Below, piece by piece: positions 33,119 through 44,062 of a DNA stretch of 64,000 nt (its first letter is position 1; each line of letters opens with the position of its first letter). Both the position numbers and the translations under genes were made by a program. This DNA is from Mycolicibacterium houstonense (GTDB taxonomy: Bacteria > Actinomycetota > Actinomycetes > Mycobacteriales > Mycobacteriaceae). The stretch is from NCBI RefSeq assembly GCF_900078665.2, contig NZ_LT546207.1, positions 3,317,722 to 3,381,721 of the forward strand. The letters run 5' to 3'. The notes beneath the pieces are model-generated. The model was given only the letters and a program-made list of their open reading frames with translations. It did no database searches and was not told where the DNA came from.

Positions 33119-34033
33119 GTGCCAGACGAATCGGCCGGCCGCGCCTCACCGCCCACAGCCCGTGTGGTGGCCATCCTGGACTTCCTGTCCCGCCACCCGC
33201 AGGAGCGGTTCGGCCTGTCCGAGCTGGCCCGCCGGGTCGGACTGAGCAAGCCGACCTGCCTGGGCATTCTCAGCACCCTCACCGAATCCGGATATCTGGT
33301 GCGCGAGACCGCCGACAACGGCAAGGACAAGTCCTATCGGCTCGGCCCGGCGCTGATCACCCTGGGCCACGTGGCCCAGGAGTCGATGCGCGTCAATCCC
33401 TCCGCACGCGCCGAACTGCTCTCGCTGTCAGCCGCGTTCAATACCTCCGCGGGCCTGTCCGCGGTCGTCGATGACCGGATCACCGTCCTCGAGCTGGTCG
33501 GCCCGGCGGGCCGGGACCCGGGCGTGCAGGTCGGACAGAGCTATCCGTTCGCACCGCCCGTCGGCCTGATGTTCGTGTTGTGGGACGACGATGCGCTACG
33601 GGCCTGGCTGGCCAAGGCCCCGACCGTCCCACTTCGCACCGAGTCCGCTCGCCTGCAGCGGGTGATCGAAAACTGCCGTATCGACGGGTATCTGGTCGAG
33701 CGGCTGACGCCGGGTGGACGCAGGCTCTATGCGCTGATGGCGGGGATGTCGACCAACCTGCCCGACGAGCTGCGCGCGCTGCTGAGCGAGTTGGTGTCCG
33801 ATATCGGCGAGCGGGTATACCTGCGCGATGAAGAGCCGGGCCATCGCACCCCACACGACATCAGCGTCATCTCCGCGCCGGTGTTCGACCACTACCAGCG
33901 TCAAATCATGGCGGCGTCCCTGCACATCGGAACGGCCTTGACGGACAAGGAGATCACCGAGCGGGCCCGCGCGCTGGTGGCCACAGCCGACGCCGTCACC
34001 AAACAGCTCGGCGGCACCAAGCCGCAGCGCTGA
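33119..34033 (+). CDS. IclR family transcriptional regulator
   Basis: A 304-residue IclR protein; GTG start preceded by AGGAGG. A winged helix lies at residues about 15-75 (FGLSELARRVGLSKPTCLGI) and the effector domain fills the rest (AAFNTSAGLSAVVDDRITVL). The ligand is unknown. It is divergent from the Rv3531c-like operon, with both a KstR-type site and a 16-bp palindrome between them, so it probably co-regulates that operon with KstR. It converges on the small exported protein, 6 nt apart. Confidence 0.88.
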   Translation: MPDESAGRASPPTARVVAILDFLSRHPQERFGLSELARRVGLSKPTCLGILSTLTESGYLVRETADNGKDKSYRLGPALITLGHVAQESMRVNPSARAELLSLSAAFNTSAGLSAVVDDRITVLELVGPAGRDPGVQVGQSYPFAPPVGLMFVLWDDDALRAWLAKAPTVPLRTESARLQRVIENCRIDGYLVERLTPGGRRLYALMAGMSTNLPDELRALLSELVSDIGERVYLRDEEPGHRTPHDISVISAPVFDHYQRQIMAASLHIGTALTDKEITERARALVATADAVTKQLGGTKPQR

Positions 34034-34039
34034 CGCCGC

Positions 34040-34366
34040 TCAGTAGTTGTTGCAGGTGTCGAATACCGTCTGCAGCAGCCCGAGGTAGGGCTGGTTGGCC
34101 GGTTGAGCGGCAATACCCTCGGCCATCCGCTGGCGCTCATCCCGCGGCGCATTCAGGAACTGTTGCAAAACCGACTGCACCGCGGGCGATGCCCCGGCCA
34201 TCGGACTCTGCGCATTCACCGCACCCATCACCTGCGAATAGTTGCAGGTGGTATTCACGGCCGAATCCAGCCTGGGATCTGCGGACGCGATTCCCGCGCC
34301 GGCGGACAGCGATATTGCCATGGCGCCGATGGCGACAGCCACTTTGATCGGCGATAGTTTCATCAT
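34040..34366 (-). CDS. Small secreted hemophore-like protein
   Basis: A 108-residue exported protein starting at ATG 34366 with AGGAGG 7 nt upstream; a longer upstream frame has no such support. The signal peptide covers residues 1-29 (AVAIGAMAISLSAGAGIASA). The mature part is about 80 residues, all-helical in character, with one Cys near each end (NTTCNYSQVM; FDTCNNY) that could form a disulfide. This pattern fits the mycobacterial hemophore-related family (Rv0203-like), but heme ligation cannot be shown. It lies downstream of mmpL on the same strand. Confidence 0.8.
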   Translation of the reverse strand: MMKLSPIKVAVAIGAMAISLSAGAGIASADPRLDSAVNTTCNYSQVMGAVNAQSPMAGASPAVQSVLQQFLNAPRDERQRMAEGIAAQPANQPYLGLLQTVFDTCNNY

Positions 34367-34449
34367 TCGCGGACCTCCTCCCCCCGATGCCCGGACTCTA
34401 CCCGTCGATCGCGAATGTGCTTGCAGGTTTTGGCAATTTGCTGCCCGGT

Positions 34450-34488
34450 CGACGAATTTTATTAATTTCCACAAAAAGTAGTTCGTCG
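34450..34488. other. AT-rich island with CGACGAA/TTCGTCG inverted repeat
   Basis: A 7-bp inverted repeat flanks a 25-nt AT-rich spacer containing TTTTATTAATTT, very unusual in this GC-rich window. It lies after the mmpL stop and upstream of the hemophore-like gene on the same strand, so it may be that gene's promoter/operator or a weak termination region. Confidence 0.5.
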
Positions 34489-34512
34489 GCGCGGAGCGGG
34501 AACTCCCAGGAA

Positions 34513-37383
34513 TCAGCGCTCGTCTGAGGGCAGCAGCAGCGACCGCACCACCGGCCGCGGAGCAGTGTCCCGCAACAGTGCGCTGGCCGGTCGTCGGCGC
34601 ACCCGTTGCGGCCACCAGAACCACGGGCCGAGCAGCGCCGCGATGGACGGTGTCATCAGCGCGCGGACCACCAGGGTGTCCAGCAACAGGCCGATGCCGA
34701 TCGTGGAACCCACCTGACCGATGATTCGCAGATCGCTGACGACCATCGACATCATCGTGAAGGCGAAGACCAGACCCGCTGCGGTGACCACCTTTCCGCT
34801 ACCACCCATGGCGCGGATGATGCCGGTGTTGATGCCCGCCGCGAGTTCCTCCTTCATCCGGGACACCAACAACAGGTTGTAATCGGAACCGACCGCCAAC
34901 AGCACGATCACGGACATCGCGAGCACCAGCCAATGCAGGTGTATCCCGAGAATGTGCTGCCAGATCAGCACCGAGAGCCCGAACGCCGCGCCGAGCGACA
35001 GCGCCACCGTGCCGACGATGACCAACGCGGCGATCAGGCTGCGCGTCACCAACAGCATGATGACGAAGATCAGACACAGTGCCGCCACACCGGCGATCAA
35101 CAGGTCGTAGGTCGAGCCGTCGCGCATGTCCTTGAACGTCGGGGCAGTGCCGGCCAGGTACACCCTCGCGTTCTCCAGCGGAGTCAGCTTGAGCGCCTCT
35201 TGGGCCGCGTTGACCACCGAGTCGACCCGGGAGATGCCTTCGGGCGTGGCCGGATCCCCCCGGTGCGAAATGATGAAACGGGCCGACTTGCCGTCCGGCG
35301 AGAAGAACAGGTTCATCGCGCGTTTGAAGTCCTCGTTCTCCAGCACTTCGGGCGGGAGATAGAAGGAGTCGTCGTTTCGGGCGGCGTCGAATGCCTGCCC
35401 CATCGCGGTGGCATTTTCGCTCATCTCGTCCATCAGGGCGAAGGTGCCTGCCATGGTGCTGTGCATGGTCAGAAGCGCCGATCGCATCGTCTGCATGCTC
35501 GCGATCATCTTCGGGAACTGCCCCATCAGCTGGGGCATGAGCACATTCAGCTTGTCGGTCTCCAGGCTGAGGTCACGCATCTGATCGGAGACGGCGTCGA
35601 CCCCGTCGAGCGCGTCGAACAGAGATCTCGTCGACCAGCAAAGCGGGATGTTGAAGCAGTGCGGTTCCCAGTAGAAGTAGTTGCGGATCGGCCGGAAGAA
35701 GTCGTCGAAGTCGGCGATGTGGTCACGCAGTTCATCGGTGACCTCCGCCAGTTCGCGCGTGTCGTTGGTCATTCGATTCGTCGTACTGACCATTTGCTGG
35801 CCGATACTGTAGAGCCGCTGCGTGATGTTGATCAGCGTGGTGATGTCGTCGGCCTGCTTCAACAGGTCTTTCATCCGGTTCCGCTGGAACGGCATCACCT
35901 GCTGTTGATTGGCACTTTGCAAACTGAGCAGAAACGGTATCGATGTCCGGTCGATCGGGTTTCCCTCGGGACGCGTTATGCCCTGCACGCGGGATATGCC
36001 CTGCACCGCGAAGATTCCCTTGGCCACCTTGTTCAGGACCAGCAGATCGGCGGGATTGCGCATATCGTGATCGGCTTCGAGCATCAAGATGTCGGGCGTC
36101 ATCCTGGACTGCGGGAAGTGCCTCTCGGCAGCCGCGTATCCGACGTTGGCCGGAATGTCACCAGGCACGTACAGGCGATCGTTGTAACTGGTCTTGTAAG
36201 CCGGCAGCGCCAGCAATCCGGTCAGTGCGATCACACACGCCGTGATCAGAATGGGTGCCGGCCATCGGACGATCGCCGTCGCGAGGCGCCGCCACCGGCG
36301 GACGATGATCTTGCGCTTGGGTTCGAACAGCCCGAAACGCCCGCCCACCGCGAGCACGGCCGGGATGAGTGTGAGTGCGACGGCGACCGCGACAACCATC
36401 GCCACGGCGGTCGGGACACCCATCGTCTGGAAATAGGGCAGGCGAGCGAAACTCAGGCAGAAGATCGCCCCGGCGATGGTCAACCCTGAGCCCAGGACGA
36501 CCTTGGCCACACTCTGAAAGGTGGTGTAGAAGGCCGTTTCCCGGTCTTCCCCGGCCTGTCGCGCCTCCTGATATCGCCCGAGGAAGAAGATGCCGTAGTC
36601 GGTACCCACCGCGATGCCGAGCGACACGAGCAGGTTGACCGCGAACGTGGACAACCCGATCACCTGGTGCAGGCCGAGGAAGGCCACCACTCCGCGCGCC
36701 GCCTGAACCTGGATCCCCACCATGACGAGGAGGAGGACCGCAGTGACCACCGAGCGGTAGACCAACAGCAGCATCGCCAGGATCACCACGAGGGTGACGA
36801 TGGTGATCTTGATGATGGATTTGTCCCCGGCATGGTTCATGTCGGCGACCAGTGGAGCCGGGCCGGTGACGTAGGCCTTCAGTCCCTCTGGTGGCGGTGT
36901 CCGGTCGACGATGCCGCGGATTGCCTCGACGGATTCGGTCGCCAGGGATTCGCCTTGGTTACCAGCGAGATTCAGCTGAACGTAGACCGCTTTGTCATCG
37001 GCGCTCTGGACCGCGGGCGCGGTGAGCGGATCGCCCCAGTAGTCCTGCACGTGCTGCACGTGACGGGTGTCGGCCTTGAGTTGCCGCACCAGATCGTCGT
37101 AATAGCGGTGCGCCTCGTCGCCGAGGGGCTGCTGGCTCTCCAGGACGATCATCGCCACGCTGTCGGAATCCGATTCAGCGAAATTCCGGCCCATCTGCTG
37201 CATGGCCTGGAACGCCGGGGCGTCCTTGGGGACCAACGACACCGAATACTGCCGCCCCACTTGTTCGAGCGACGGAAGGGCGAAGGTGACGACGGCGACG
37301 ATCACCAACCAGCCGAGAATGATCGGCACCGCCAGCCGGTGAATGATCCTCGCGATGAGCGGTGGCTTGTTGTTGCTCACCAC
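34513..37383 (-). CDS. mmpL: MmpL-family RND lipid transporter, second of tandem pair (MmpL4b-like)
   Basis: A 956-residue MmpL protein. Its topology is typical: TM1 near residue 20 ([19 protein letters not shown]), a periplasmic porter domain, TM2-6 around 185-370, a large second porter/coiled region, and TM7-12 around 745-930. Proton-relay Asp-Tyr pairs are visible in [14 protein letters not shown] and [15 protein letters not shown]. It starts just after the stop of the neighbouring mmpL. The pair plus mmpS copies the mmpS4-mmpL4a-mmpL4b set that exports glycopeptidolipids, so lipopeptide export is the likely job. It ends [10 protein letters not shown], much like its partner. Confidence 0.92.
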   Translation of the reverse strand: MVSNNKPPLIARIIHRLAVPIILGWLVIVAVVTFALPSLEQVGRQYSVSLVPKDAPAFQAMQQMGRNFAESDSDSVAMIVLESQQPLGDEAHRYYDDLVRQLKADTRHVQHVQDYWGDPLTAPAVQSADDKAVYVQLNLAGNQGESLATESVEAIRGIVDRTPPPEGLKAYVTGPAPLVADMNHAGDKSIIKITIVTLVVILAMLLLVYRSVVTAVLLLVMVGIQVQAARGVVAFLGLHQVIGLSTFAVNLLVSLGIAVGTDYGIFFLGRYQEARQAGEDRETAFYTTFQSVAKVVLGSGLTIAGAIFCLSFARLPYFQTMGVPTAVAMVVAVAVALTLIPAVLAVGGRFGLFEPKRKIIVRRWRRLATAIVRWPAPILITACVIALTGLLALPAYKTSYNDRLYVPGDIPANVGYAAAERHFPQSRMTPDILMLEADHDMRNPADLLVLNKVAKGIFAVQGISRVQGITRPEGNPIDRTSIPFLLSLQSANQQQVMPFQRNRMKDLLKQADDITTLINITQRLYSIGQQMVSTTNRMTNDTRELAEVTDELRDHIADFDDFFRPIRNYFYWEPHCFNIPLCWSTRSLFDALDGVDAVSDQMRDLSLETDKLNVLMPQLMGQFPKMIASMQTMRSALLTMHSTMAGTFALMDEMSENATAMGQAFDAARNDDSFYLPPEVLENEDFKRAMNLFFSPDGKSARFIISHRGDPATPEGISRVDSVVNAAQEALKLTPLENARVYLAGTAPTFKDMRDGSTYDLLIAGVAALCLIFVIMLLVTRSLIAALVIVGTVALSLGAAFGLSVLIWQHILGIHLHWLVLAMSVIVLLAVGSDYNLLLVSRMKEELAAGINTGIIRAMGGSGKVVTAAGLVFAFTMMSMVVSDLRIIGQVGSTIGIGLLLDTLVVRALMTPSIAALLGPWFWWPQRVRRRPASALLRDTAPRPVVRSLLLPSDER

Positions 37384-37385
37384 GA

Positions 37386-40271
37386 TCAGCGTTCGTCAGG
37401 GTTGAGCAACAGGGAACGGACCAGCGGTCGCGGCCCGATCGGCCGCAGCATCGCACTGGCCGGACGCTGACGCACGTGCAGCGGCCACCAGAACCATCGA
37501 CCCAGCAGCGCGGCGATGGACGGTGTCATGAACGCACGCACGATCAGGGTGTCGAACAGCAGACCGATACCGATGGTGGATCCGACCTGGCCGATGGTGA
37601 GCACATCGCTGGCCAACATCGCCAACATGGTCGCGGCGAACACCAGACCGGCGATCGTCACCACCTTTCCGCTGCCGGCCATGGCGCGGATGATGCCGGT
37701 GTTGATGCCCGCCGCGATCTCCTCCTTCATCCGGGACACCAGCAACAGGTTGTAGTCAGAGCCGACCGCCAGAAGGATGATCAGTGCGATCGCCAGCACG
37801 ATCCAGTTCAGCTGGATGCCCAGGATGTGCTGCCAGATCAGTACGGACAAACCGAAAGCCGCGCCGAGGGACAGTGCCACCGTGCCGACGATCACCAAGG
37901 CCGCGACGAGGCTGCGGATCATGATCAGCATGATGATGAAGATCAGGCACAGCGCAGCGATTCCGGCGATCATCAGGTCGTAGGTCGACCCGTCCACCTG
38001 ATCTTTCGCCATGGCCGAGCTTCCGGTCACGAAGAGCCTGGCGCTCTCCAGCGGAGTTCCCTTGAGCGCCTCCTCCGCGGCCGTCCTGATCGGATCGACC
38101 CGGGCGATACCCTCGGGCGTCGCCGGATCTCCGCGCTGCGAGATCAGCAGGCGCGCCGTCTTCCCGTCCGGCGACAAGAACACATCCATGACGCGCTTGA
38201 AGTCCGCGTTCTTGAATACCTCTGGCGGAATGTAGAAGGAATCGTCATTCCTGGCATCGTCGAAGGCCCGGCCCATGGCCGTGGCACCGTCGGACATCTC
38301 GTCCATCTGTGCCAGCACCCCCGCCATGGTGCTGCGCATCGACAGCATCATGGTCCGCGTGCTCTGCATCGTCGCGATCATCGCCGGGAACTGGGCGATC
38401 ATCTGCGGCATCAACAGGTTGAGCTGGTCGAGGTTGCCGATCAGATCGTGCATCGACACCGTGAGTTGGTCCACGCCGTCCAAGGCCTCGAACAGGGACT
38501 TGATCGACCAGCAGAGCGGGATGTTGAAACAGTGCGGCTCCCAGTACAAATAGTTGCGTACCGGTCGCCAGAAGTCGTCGAAGTCGGCCATGTGGTCGCG
38601 CAACTCGAGCGTGGTGTCTTCGAGTTCGTGCGTCTTGCCCACCAGATTGTTGGTGGTGGCGGCGAGCTGCTGCATCAGCGCGTACATGCGTTCCATCACC
38701 GCAATGGTTTTGGAGATCTCCTCGGCCTGGACGAGAAGGTCGTTCATGCGGGCCTTCTGGAACGGCAGGAGCTGCAGTTGGCCGGCGTTCGAGGAGCTGA
38801 TGATGAACGGAATCGTGGTGTGCTTGAGGGGAACACCTTCCGGCCGGGTCGCCGCCTGCACCCGGGCCACGCCGGGCACGGCCAGAACACCCTTGGCCAG
38901 CTTGTTCAGCACCAGGAAATCGGAGGCGTTCCGCATGTCATGGTCGGCCTCGACCAGCAGCACATCCGGCGAGGCCATCAGCGACTGTTGGAAGTGCCGG
39001 CCGGCGGCTTCGTAACCGGCGTTGGCGGGAATGTCCTTGGGCAGATAGTTCTGGTCGTTGTAGCCGGCCTGGTATGCCGGCAGGGCCAGCAGCCCGATCA
39101 GGGAGACCGCGCAGGCGGCGACGAGAATCGGTGCGGGCCAGCGGACGATCGCCGTGCCGATGCGTCGCCATCGGCGAGCGATGATCTTGCGTTTGGGTTC
39201 GAACAATCCGAGCCGACTGCCCAGCGCGAGGACCGCCGGGATCAGTGTCAGTGCCACCGCGACCGCCACGACCATGCCCAGCGCACACGGGATACCGAGG
39301 GTGCGGAAGTACGGCAAGCGGGTGAAGCTGAGGCAGAAAACCGCTCCGGCGATGGTCAAACCCGATGCCAGCACCACCTTTCCGACGCTGCGGTACGTGG
39401 TGTAGAAAGCCTGTTCCTTGTCCTCGCCGGCCTGACGTGCCTCCTGGTAGCGCCCGACGAAGAAGATGCCGTAATCGGTTCCCGCCGCGATACCGAGCGT
39501 CACCAGGAGGTTGACCGCATACGTGGACAGGCCGATGAGGCCCTGATCACCGAGAAGCGCGACCACCCCGCGGGCCACCTGCAACTGAATGCCCACCAGG
39601 AACAACAGGATCACGGCCGTGAAGATCGAACGGAAGAAGAACAGCAACATCGTCAGGATCACGGCGAGGCTGAGGCCCGTCACCAGCAGGACGGTCTTGT
39701 TACCGCTCGCGCTCAGGTCGGCGACCATCGCCGCCGGCCCGGTCACGTACGCCTTGATTCCCGGCGGCGGTGCACTCCGCTCGACGATGCCTCGGACTGC
39801 CTCCAGCGACTCGTTCGACAATGCCTGGCCGAGATCGCCCGCGAGGCCCATCTGGACGTAAACGGCTTTGCCGTCGGCGCTTTGCGCCGCGCCCGCCATC
39901 AGAGGATCGCCCCAGAAATCCTGCACGTGCTGCACGTGCGCGGTATCGGCCTTGAGCTGGCGAACCAGATCGTCGTAATAGCGGTGCGCCTCGTCCCCGA
40001 GGGGCTGCTCCCCCTCCAGGACGATGATCGCCGCGCTGTTCGAGGTGGCCTCGCCGAAGTTCCTGCCCATCCGCTGGATCGCCTCGAACGACGGCGCGTC
40101 GTTGGGGATCAGCGATACGGAGTGCTCTTTTTCGACCTGCTCCAACGGGGGGACGACCGCACTCAACACGTACGCGATCACCAACCACCCGAGAATGATG
40201 GGCAACGCCAGCACGCGGATCGCCCGCGCTATCAATGGCGGCTTGGTGCCGGTCTCCGGGTTGGTGCTCAT
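37386..40271 (-). CDS. mmpL: MmpL-family RND lipid transporter, first of tandem pair (MmpL4a-like)
   Basis: A 961-residue MmpL with the same layout as the following gene: TM1 near residue 25, two porter domains with a long loop around residues 450-680, and twelve predicted TM segments. The Asp-Tyr relay pairs are in [14 protein letters not shown] and [15 protein letters not shown]. Long collinear stretches are shared with the downstream paralogue, indicating tandem duplication. The ATG overlaps the mmpS stop (ATGA). Its role is periplasmic or membrane export of a cell-envelope lipid, most likely the NRPS/PKS product of this locus (inference from context). Confidence 0.92.
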   Translation of the reverse strand: MSTNPETGTKPPLIARAIRVLALPIILGWLVIAYVLSAVVPPLEQVEKEHSVSLIPNDAPSFEAIQRMGRNFGEATSNSAAIIVLEGEQPLGDEAHRYYDDLVRQLKADTAHVQHVQDFWGDPLMAGAAQSADGKAVYVQMGLAGDLGQALSNESLEAVRGIVERSAPPPGIKAYVTGPAAMVADLSASGNKTVLLVTGLSLAVILTMLLFFFRSIFTAVILLFLVGIQLQVARGVVALLGDQGLIGLSTYAVNLLVTLGIAAGTDYGIFFVGRYQEARQAGEDKEQAFYTTYRSVGKVVLASGLTIAGAVFCLSFTRLPYFRTLGIPCALGMVVAVAVALTLIPAVLALGSRLGLFEPKRKIIARRWRRIGTAIVRWPAPILVAACAVSLIGLLALPAYQAGYNDQNYLPKDIPANAGYEAAGRHFQQSLMASPDVLLVEADHDMRNASDFLVLNKLAKGVLAVPGVARVQAATRPEGVPLKHTTIPFIISSSNAGQLQLLPFQKARMNDLLVQAEEISKTIAVMERMYALMQQLAATTNNLVGKTHELEDTTLELRDHMADFDDFWRPVRNYLYWEPHCFNIPLCWSIKSLFEALDGVDQLTVSMHDLIGNLDQLNLLMPQMIAQFPAMIATMQSTRTMMLSMRSTMAGVLAQMDEMSDGATAMGRAFDDARNDDSFYIPPEVFKNADFKRVMDVFLSPDGKTARLLISQRGDPATPEGIARVDPIRTAAEEALKGTPLESARLFVTGSSAMAKDQVDGSTYDLMIAGIAALCLIFIIMLIMIRSLVAALVIVGTVALSLGAAFGLSVLIWQHILGIQLNWIVLAIALIILLAVGSDYNLLLVSRMKEEIAAGINTGIIRAMAGSGKVVTIAGLVFAATMLAMLASDVLTIGQVGSTIGIGLLFDTLIVRAFMTPSIAALLGRWFWWPLHVRQRPASAMLRPIGPRPLVRSLLLNPDER

Positions 40272-40696
40272 GCGGCCTTCAGAAGGCAGTAGGTGAAGGC
40301 GCTTTCGCCATTTTCGACCTTCTCCGCCTTGACCTCGTCATCGACGGTGATCCGGCAGCCGATTCGGTTGCTGTCGCCTTGCGCAATGACATTGACCATG
40401 GACGTGGCCTCGGTCATCGGAAATTTCAATGTCCATGGCAAGCTTGCTCCCTCGACGAACTGCGGCTCCGCGTCGACGTCGAAATAGCTGATGTTGGCGA
40501 CCGTTCCGGGCGGGCCGAACACCTCGTACACCAATTGTTTGGGGTCGTAGGGTTTGCGTTCCTCGAGTTCGGTGTCGGCATACGTAGGACGGGTCTCGGA
40601 GCCGAATACGCCATGCAGCCGCATGACCGTGAATCCCCCGGCACCGAGGACCACCAGGATCAACAGCGGAATCCATACCCGCTTCAGAACCCCCAC
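40268..40696 (-). CDS. mmpS: MmpS-family accessory protein (MmpS4-like)
   Basis: A 142-residue MmpS protein with a GTG start. One TM segment lies at residues 8-27 ([17 protein letters not shown]), followed by a periplasmic beta-domain with the family pattern [20 protein letters not shown] and the C-terminal [13 protein letters not shown] Cys pair (IGCRI and TYCLL) probably makes a disulfide outside the membrane. MmpS proteins support biosynthesis and export by the adjacent MmpL. It overlaps mmpL by 4 nt and heads the mmpS-mmpL-mmpL operon. Confidence 0.9.
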   Translation of the reverse strand: MGVLKRVWIPLLILVVLGAGGFTVMRLHGVFGSETRPTYADTELEERKPYDPKQLVYEVFGPPGTVANISYFDVDAEPQFVEGASLPWTLKFPMTEATSMVNVIAQGDSNRIGCRITVDDEVKAEKVENGESAFTYCLLKAA

Positions 40697-41050
40697 GTTT
40701 CACGAACCCCCTGAATCCGCGGCCTATTCCGGACTATCCGTACCGCGAGAACAGGCGAAGTGTATCGGCCGCGATTCTCGACGGAGCACCGGCAGCTCGG
40801 ATGCGCCTGGCATTCGAAGCCGGCCGCGCTGAATGGTCATGGCAGAAACACAACAGCTCGGGCAGGACAGTTCGAACCTGACAAGTAGATCATTCAGCCC
40901 ACCTCCATATCGGCCCACTCCCAAGGTGATACGCGATCGTAATGCATTTCGGGGACCTCCCACTTGGGAACTGAATTAATACAGCTAATTGATTCCGCTT
41001 TGCTGATGGCCGTCGCGGAACTGTTGTGGGCCGAGACAATTCCGTGCGGG
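40697..41050. other. Non-coding stretch upstream of the mmpS-mmpL-mmpL operon
   Basis: No open frame here has coding character. The centre holds an AT-richer part (TTAATACAGCTAATTGATT near 40975-40995). TCCCAAG (40919 region) and CTTGGGA (40963 region) form a 7-bp inverted repeat with a long spacer. This is the likely promoter region for the minus-strand mmpS operon; no defined -10/-35 pair can be assigned with confidence. Confidence 0.5.
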
Positions 41051-41920
41051 CTACGCACGGCTGCAGACGCTGGCGAAAAAATTCAAAATCGCCGAGTTCA
41101 CCACCTCGGGCCGTTCCAGAAAGCCGAGGTGACCGGTATCGGCGATCTCGAGATATCGACCGTTGGGCAAGGCATCTGCCACCTCCGCTCCGAGATGCGG
41201 CGGCATCACGAGATCGTCGGCGAAACCGATGACGAGCACCGGTGTGGTGATCGACCGGTAGGCGGGCCTCCGGTCGCTCTGTGGCCCGACCTCGTACTGC
41301 GCCCGGATCCCCGGCGTCACCTTCGCCGGCCACCTGGTGAACGTGTCGATCCAGTCCCGGACGGCGCTCTCGTCGTTCAAGGTCTTTGGCGAAAAGTTCT
41401 CAAGCAAACGTAGTTTCGCGTCATACGTCGCAGGCAGTCGCACCCCCGCATCGGCGAGATCCCGCTCGGCGATACCGAAGAACTCGCGCGCGCGATCATG
41501 CCGCGCCCGGGTGGCCATCAATGCGGCCTGACTGACCAGCTCGGGGTGCGACAACATCAGCTCCTGTGCGATGTAGGAGCCCATCGAGATCGCCACGATC
41601 CGGACCGGAGCAATGCCGAGCCGCTCGATCAGCTCGACCGTGTCGGCCACCATCGTCGCCGAACTGAATCCGACGGCGTCAGCGGTCGCGCCCACCCCCC
41701 GGTTGTCGAAGGTGACCACCCGATACCCGGCGGCGCGGAATGCGGGCACCTGATGCAGATCCCAGGTGCGCCCGACACCACCCTGACCGGCGATGAACAA
41801 CACCGGTTCGCCGTCGCCGCGATCGTCATAGGCCAGGTTCACGTCCGATTCCCCGAACCTGCACTCATGCGTCCAGGCGGGCGAATTCACCCTGCCGGTA
41901 CTGGTCGACACAGGCTGCAC
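41051..41920 (-). CDS. Alpha/beta hydrolase
   Basis: A 289-residue alpha/beta hydrolase. The nucleophile elbow is [13 protein letters not shown] (Ser in A-x-S-x-G, first Gly replaced by Ala), the acid is likely Asp in [11 protein letters not shown], and the His is in [12 protein letters not shown]; the oxyanion strand is VLFIAGQGG. The start is inside the upstream ligase gene (56-nt overlap; GTG 41890 is an alternative), so it is co-translated with the fatty acyl-AMP ligase. Possible roles are an editing thioesterase or an esterase for the lipopeptide. Function by context only. Confidence 0.83.
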   Translation of the reverse strand: MQPVSTSTGRVNSPAWTHECRFGESDVNLAYDDRGDGEPVLFIAGQGGVGRTWDLHQVPAFRAAGYRVVTFDNRGVGATADAVGFSSATMVADTVELIERLGIAPVRIVAISMGSYIAQELMLSHPELVSQAALMATRARHDRAREFFGIAERDLADAGVRLPATYDAKLRLLENFSPKTLNDESAVRDWIDTFTRWPAKVTPGIRAQYEVGPQSDRRPAYRSITTPVLVIGFADDLVMPPHLGAEVADALPNGRYLEIADTGHLGFLERPEVVNSAILNFFASVCSRA

Positions 41921-43601
41921 GGCGTACCTTGCCGCTCGTAGTGATCGGGATCGAACCCGGCGGTACCAGAACCAGGTCTGCGACCCCGAGGCTGTGCGTG
42001 TTGAAAATGGCCGACGTCACCTCGCGTTTCACCGCCGAGAGTTGATCCGCGGGCTGCTCGGACGACTCTGGCCGCTTCCGGTATTCGATGATGACGACGA
42101 GCTTTTCGGTATGGCCGTCCGGAACCGCGATCGCCGCACACCGGCTCCGGCTGATCTCCTGGATCGTCGCCTCGATGTCGTCGGGAGAATGATTGCGCCC
42201 GTAAACAATCAGCAAATCCTTGATGCGCCCGATGACGTACAGCTCGCCGTCGAACACGAATCCCGAATCCCCGGTGCGCAACCAGGGTCCTTCCGGCGTA
42301 CCGGCCGACGGAGCGACGATCCGCCCACCGAAGGTCGACGCCGTCTCATCGGGCCTGTTCCAGTAGCCGCTGGCCACGTTGTCACCGTGCACCCAGATCT
42401 CCCCGATGGCTCCGGGCGGGCATTCGGCGTGCGTCTCGGAATCCACGATCCGGATCGCCGGCGAGACTGGAACGCCGTAGCTGACCAGGGGTGTGCCCGC
42501 GCCGTTCCCGCAACGTTGCGCGGTGCCCGCGGTCAGCGGTTCGGATTCGAACCGCACGATCGCCGGCGGCGCACCCGATTCTCGGGTCGCGATGTACACC
42601 GTGGCTTCGGCCATCCCGTAAGAAGGCCGGATCACGGCCGGGTCGAGGTTGAACCTGGCAAATCGCTGGACGAACCGCTCGAGCGTCGCCGGGTGCACCC
42701 GCTCACTGCCGGTGATGATGACGAGCACCTTCGACAGGTCCAGCCCGGCCATGTCTTCGTCCGACGTCTTGCGTACCGCGAGTTCGAATGCGAAGTTCGG
42801 TGCGGCCGTGTAGGTGCGACCGTAGGTCGCCAGCATCTGCATCCACCGGGCCGGCCGTTGCAGGAATGCCACGGGACTCATCAGCACCGCCGGGACTCCC
42901 GACAACACCGGACCGCAGACTCCCAGATACAAACCCATGTCGTGATAGAACGGCAGCCAGGAGACGATCGTCGAGCCCTCCGGAACGACATTCCCGAATT
43001 CGGCGAAGTAGCCCGACATCAGCTGCTCGAAGTTGGCCAACAGGTTCCGGTGCGACATCATCACCCCGGCAGGCAGCCGAGTCGACCCAGATGTGTACTG
43101 CAAATACGCGGTATCCGTGGGGTTTTCGCGCTGCGCCGCGGAACCGGCCGGGGCATCGAGGTCCAAAGCGTCGACCTCGACGATCGCCGGCGATGCCAGG
43201 GAATTCGTTCTGAGATAGTCGGTGACCACACCGGCGACTGCCGACGTGGTGAGGATGACCGTCGGCTCCGCATCTTGCAGCACCGAGCTGACGCGCTCGT
43301 CGCTGACACCGCCCATGGGAACCGCCAGCGGGACCGCGATCCGGCCCGCCTGCAGCGCACCGTAGAAGGCGACGATGTAGTCCAATCCCTGCGGCGCCAG
43401 GATGAGGGCGCGGTCACCGGGTGAGCCGAATCTGTCGAGCTCTCGCGCGACATTGCACGCCCGCCGATACAGCTGGGAGTACGTCAGGCTCTCGGCGGAG
43501 CCGTCCCAATTCTGTTCGTAGTCAACAAACGTGACCGCCGTGTCATCGCCCTGCAGACCCGCACGCTCCCGCAGCAACGTCAAAATGGATGCCTCGCCCA
43601 C
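41865..43601 (-). CDS. Fatty acyl-AMP ligase (FadD23-type FAAL)
   Basis: A 578-residue adenylate-forming ligase, GTG start. The P-loop is [20 protein letters not shown] and the next motif [17 protein letters not shown] is characteristic of fatty acyl-AMP ligases, as are [15 protein letters not shown] and [20 protein letters not shown]. FAALs form acyl-adenylates and load them onto PKS or NRPS carriers rather than onto CoA; FadD23 serves Pks2 in sulfolipid synthesis. It is divergent from the Mas-like PKS, the usual pairing, and lies in one operon with the alpha/beta hydrolase. It probably provides the starter chain. Confidence 0.9.
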   Translation of the reverse strand: MGEASILTLLRERAGLQGDDTAVTFVDYEQNWDGSAESLTYSQLYRRACNVARELDRFGSPGDRALILAPQGLDYIVAFYGALQAGRIAVPLAVPMGGVSDERVSSVLQDAEPTVILTTSAVAGVVTDYLRTNSLASPAIVEVDALDLDAPAGSAAQRENPTDTAYLQYTSGSTRLPAGVMMSHRNLLANFEQLMSGYFAEFGNVVPEGSTIVSWLPFYHDMGLYLGVCGPVLSGVPAVLMSPVAFLQRPARWMQMLATYGRTYTAAPNFAFELAVRKTSDEDMAGLDLSKVLVIITGSERVHPATLERFVQRFARFNLDPAVIRPSYGMAEATVYIATRESGAPPAIVRFESEPLTAGTAQRCGNGAGTPLVSYGVPVSPAIRIVDSETHAECPPGAIGEIWVHGDNVASGYWNRPDETASTFGGRIVAPSAGTPEGPWLRTGDSGFVFDGELYVIGRIKDLLIVYGRNHSPDDIEATIQEISRSRCAAIAVPDGHTEKLVVIIEYRKRPESSEQPADQLSAVKREVTSAIFNTHSLGVADLVLVPPGSIPITTSGKVRRAACVDQYRQGEFARLDA

Positions 43602-44062
43602 GCAGGTCAGGGTATCGCGGTAACTGCGCCGACATATCCGGAACAGCCAGCAAACTCTATTTGAAAGGTCTTATGAATCACAGCCACGTCATTCCGCGCC
43701 AACGCACCAACGTGAGCGAAACACGTTTGCGAACGCATCGAAACGCCTCTGATCTTGACTGTTACGGAGCGGGCCGAAGCGGGGCCACGAAGTAGTTGAA
43801 ATCTCCCGCATCTCACCTGCGGATTGTTTCGATCCTGGGACAACAATCCCGCAGCGAACATACTGTTGGTGATTGTGAGCGCCCGCGACGGACGCTGAGC
43901 TGCTAATGGCCGCGTGGCACCACCGGTCCAATTCCGCGGCCGGCGCACGAATGCAGGCATGGGGCCTCGTCGCGGATGAACCGCGGAAAGGCCGGCCGGG
44001 AGGAGTGGCAATTGACTGCGTCCGAAATTGTGCGCGGGGGGACAACAGGAGCGGACGCCGAC
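43602..44062. other. Divergent promoter region between the FAAL and PKS genes
   Basis: The region holds both promoters. It is less GC-rich than its surroundings (for example around 43640-43700 and 43800-43870). A frame continues upstream of the chosen PKS start to 43976, but it lacks family similarity. No convincing repeat or operator was seen by eye. Confidence 0.5.

Noticed and set aside
34606-40292. Plus-strand frames of 627 and 976 residues opposite the mmpL genes
   Set aside because: Composition (Arg, His, Gln, Asp) is typical of GC-rich antisense; the minus-strand MmpL proteins are intact.
43976-44062. N-terminal extension of the PKS from ATG 43976
   Set aside because: The 29 extra residues lack family similarity. 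ATG 44063 gives an N terminus close to Mas, with an AGGAG upstream, although spacing is long, so the choice is not certain.
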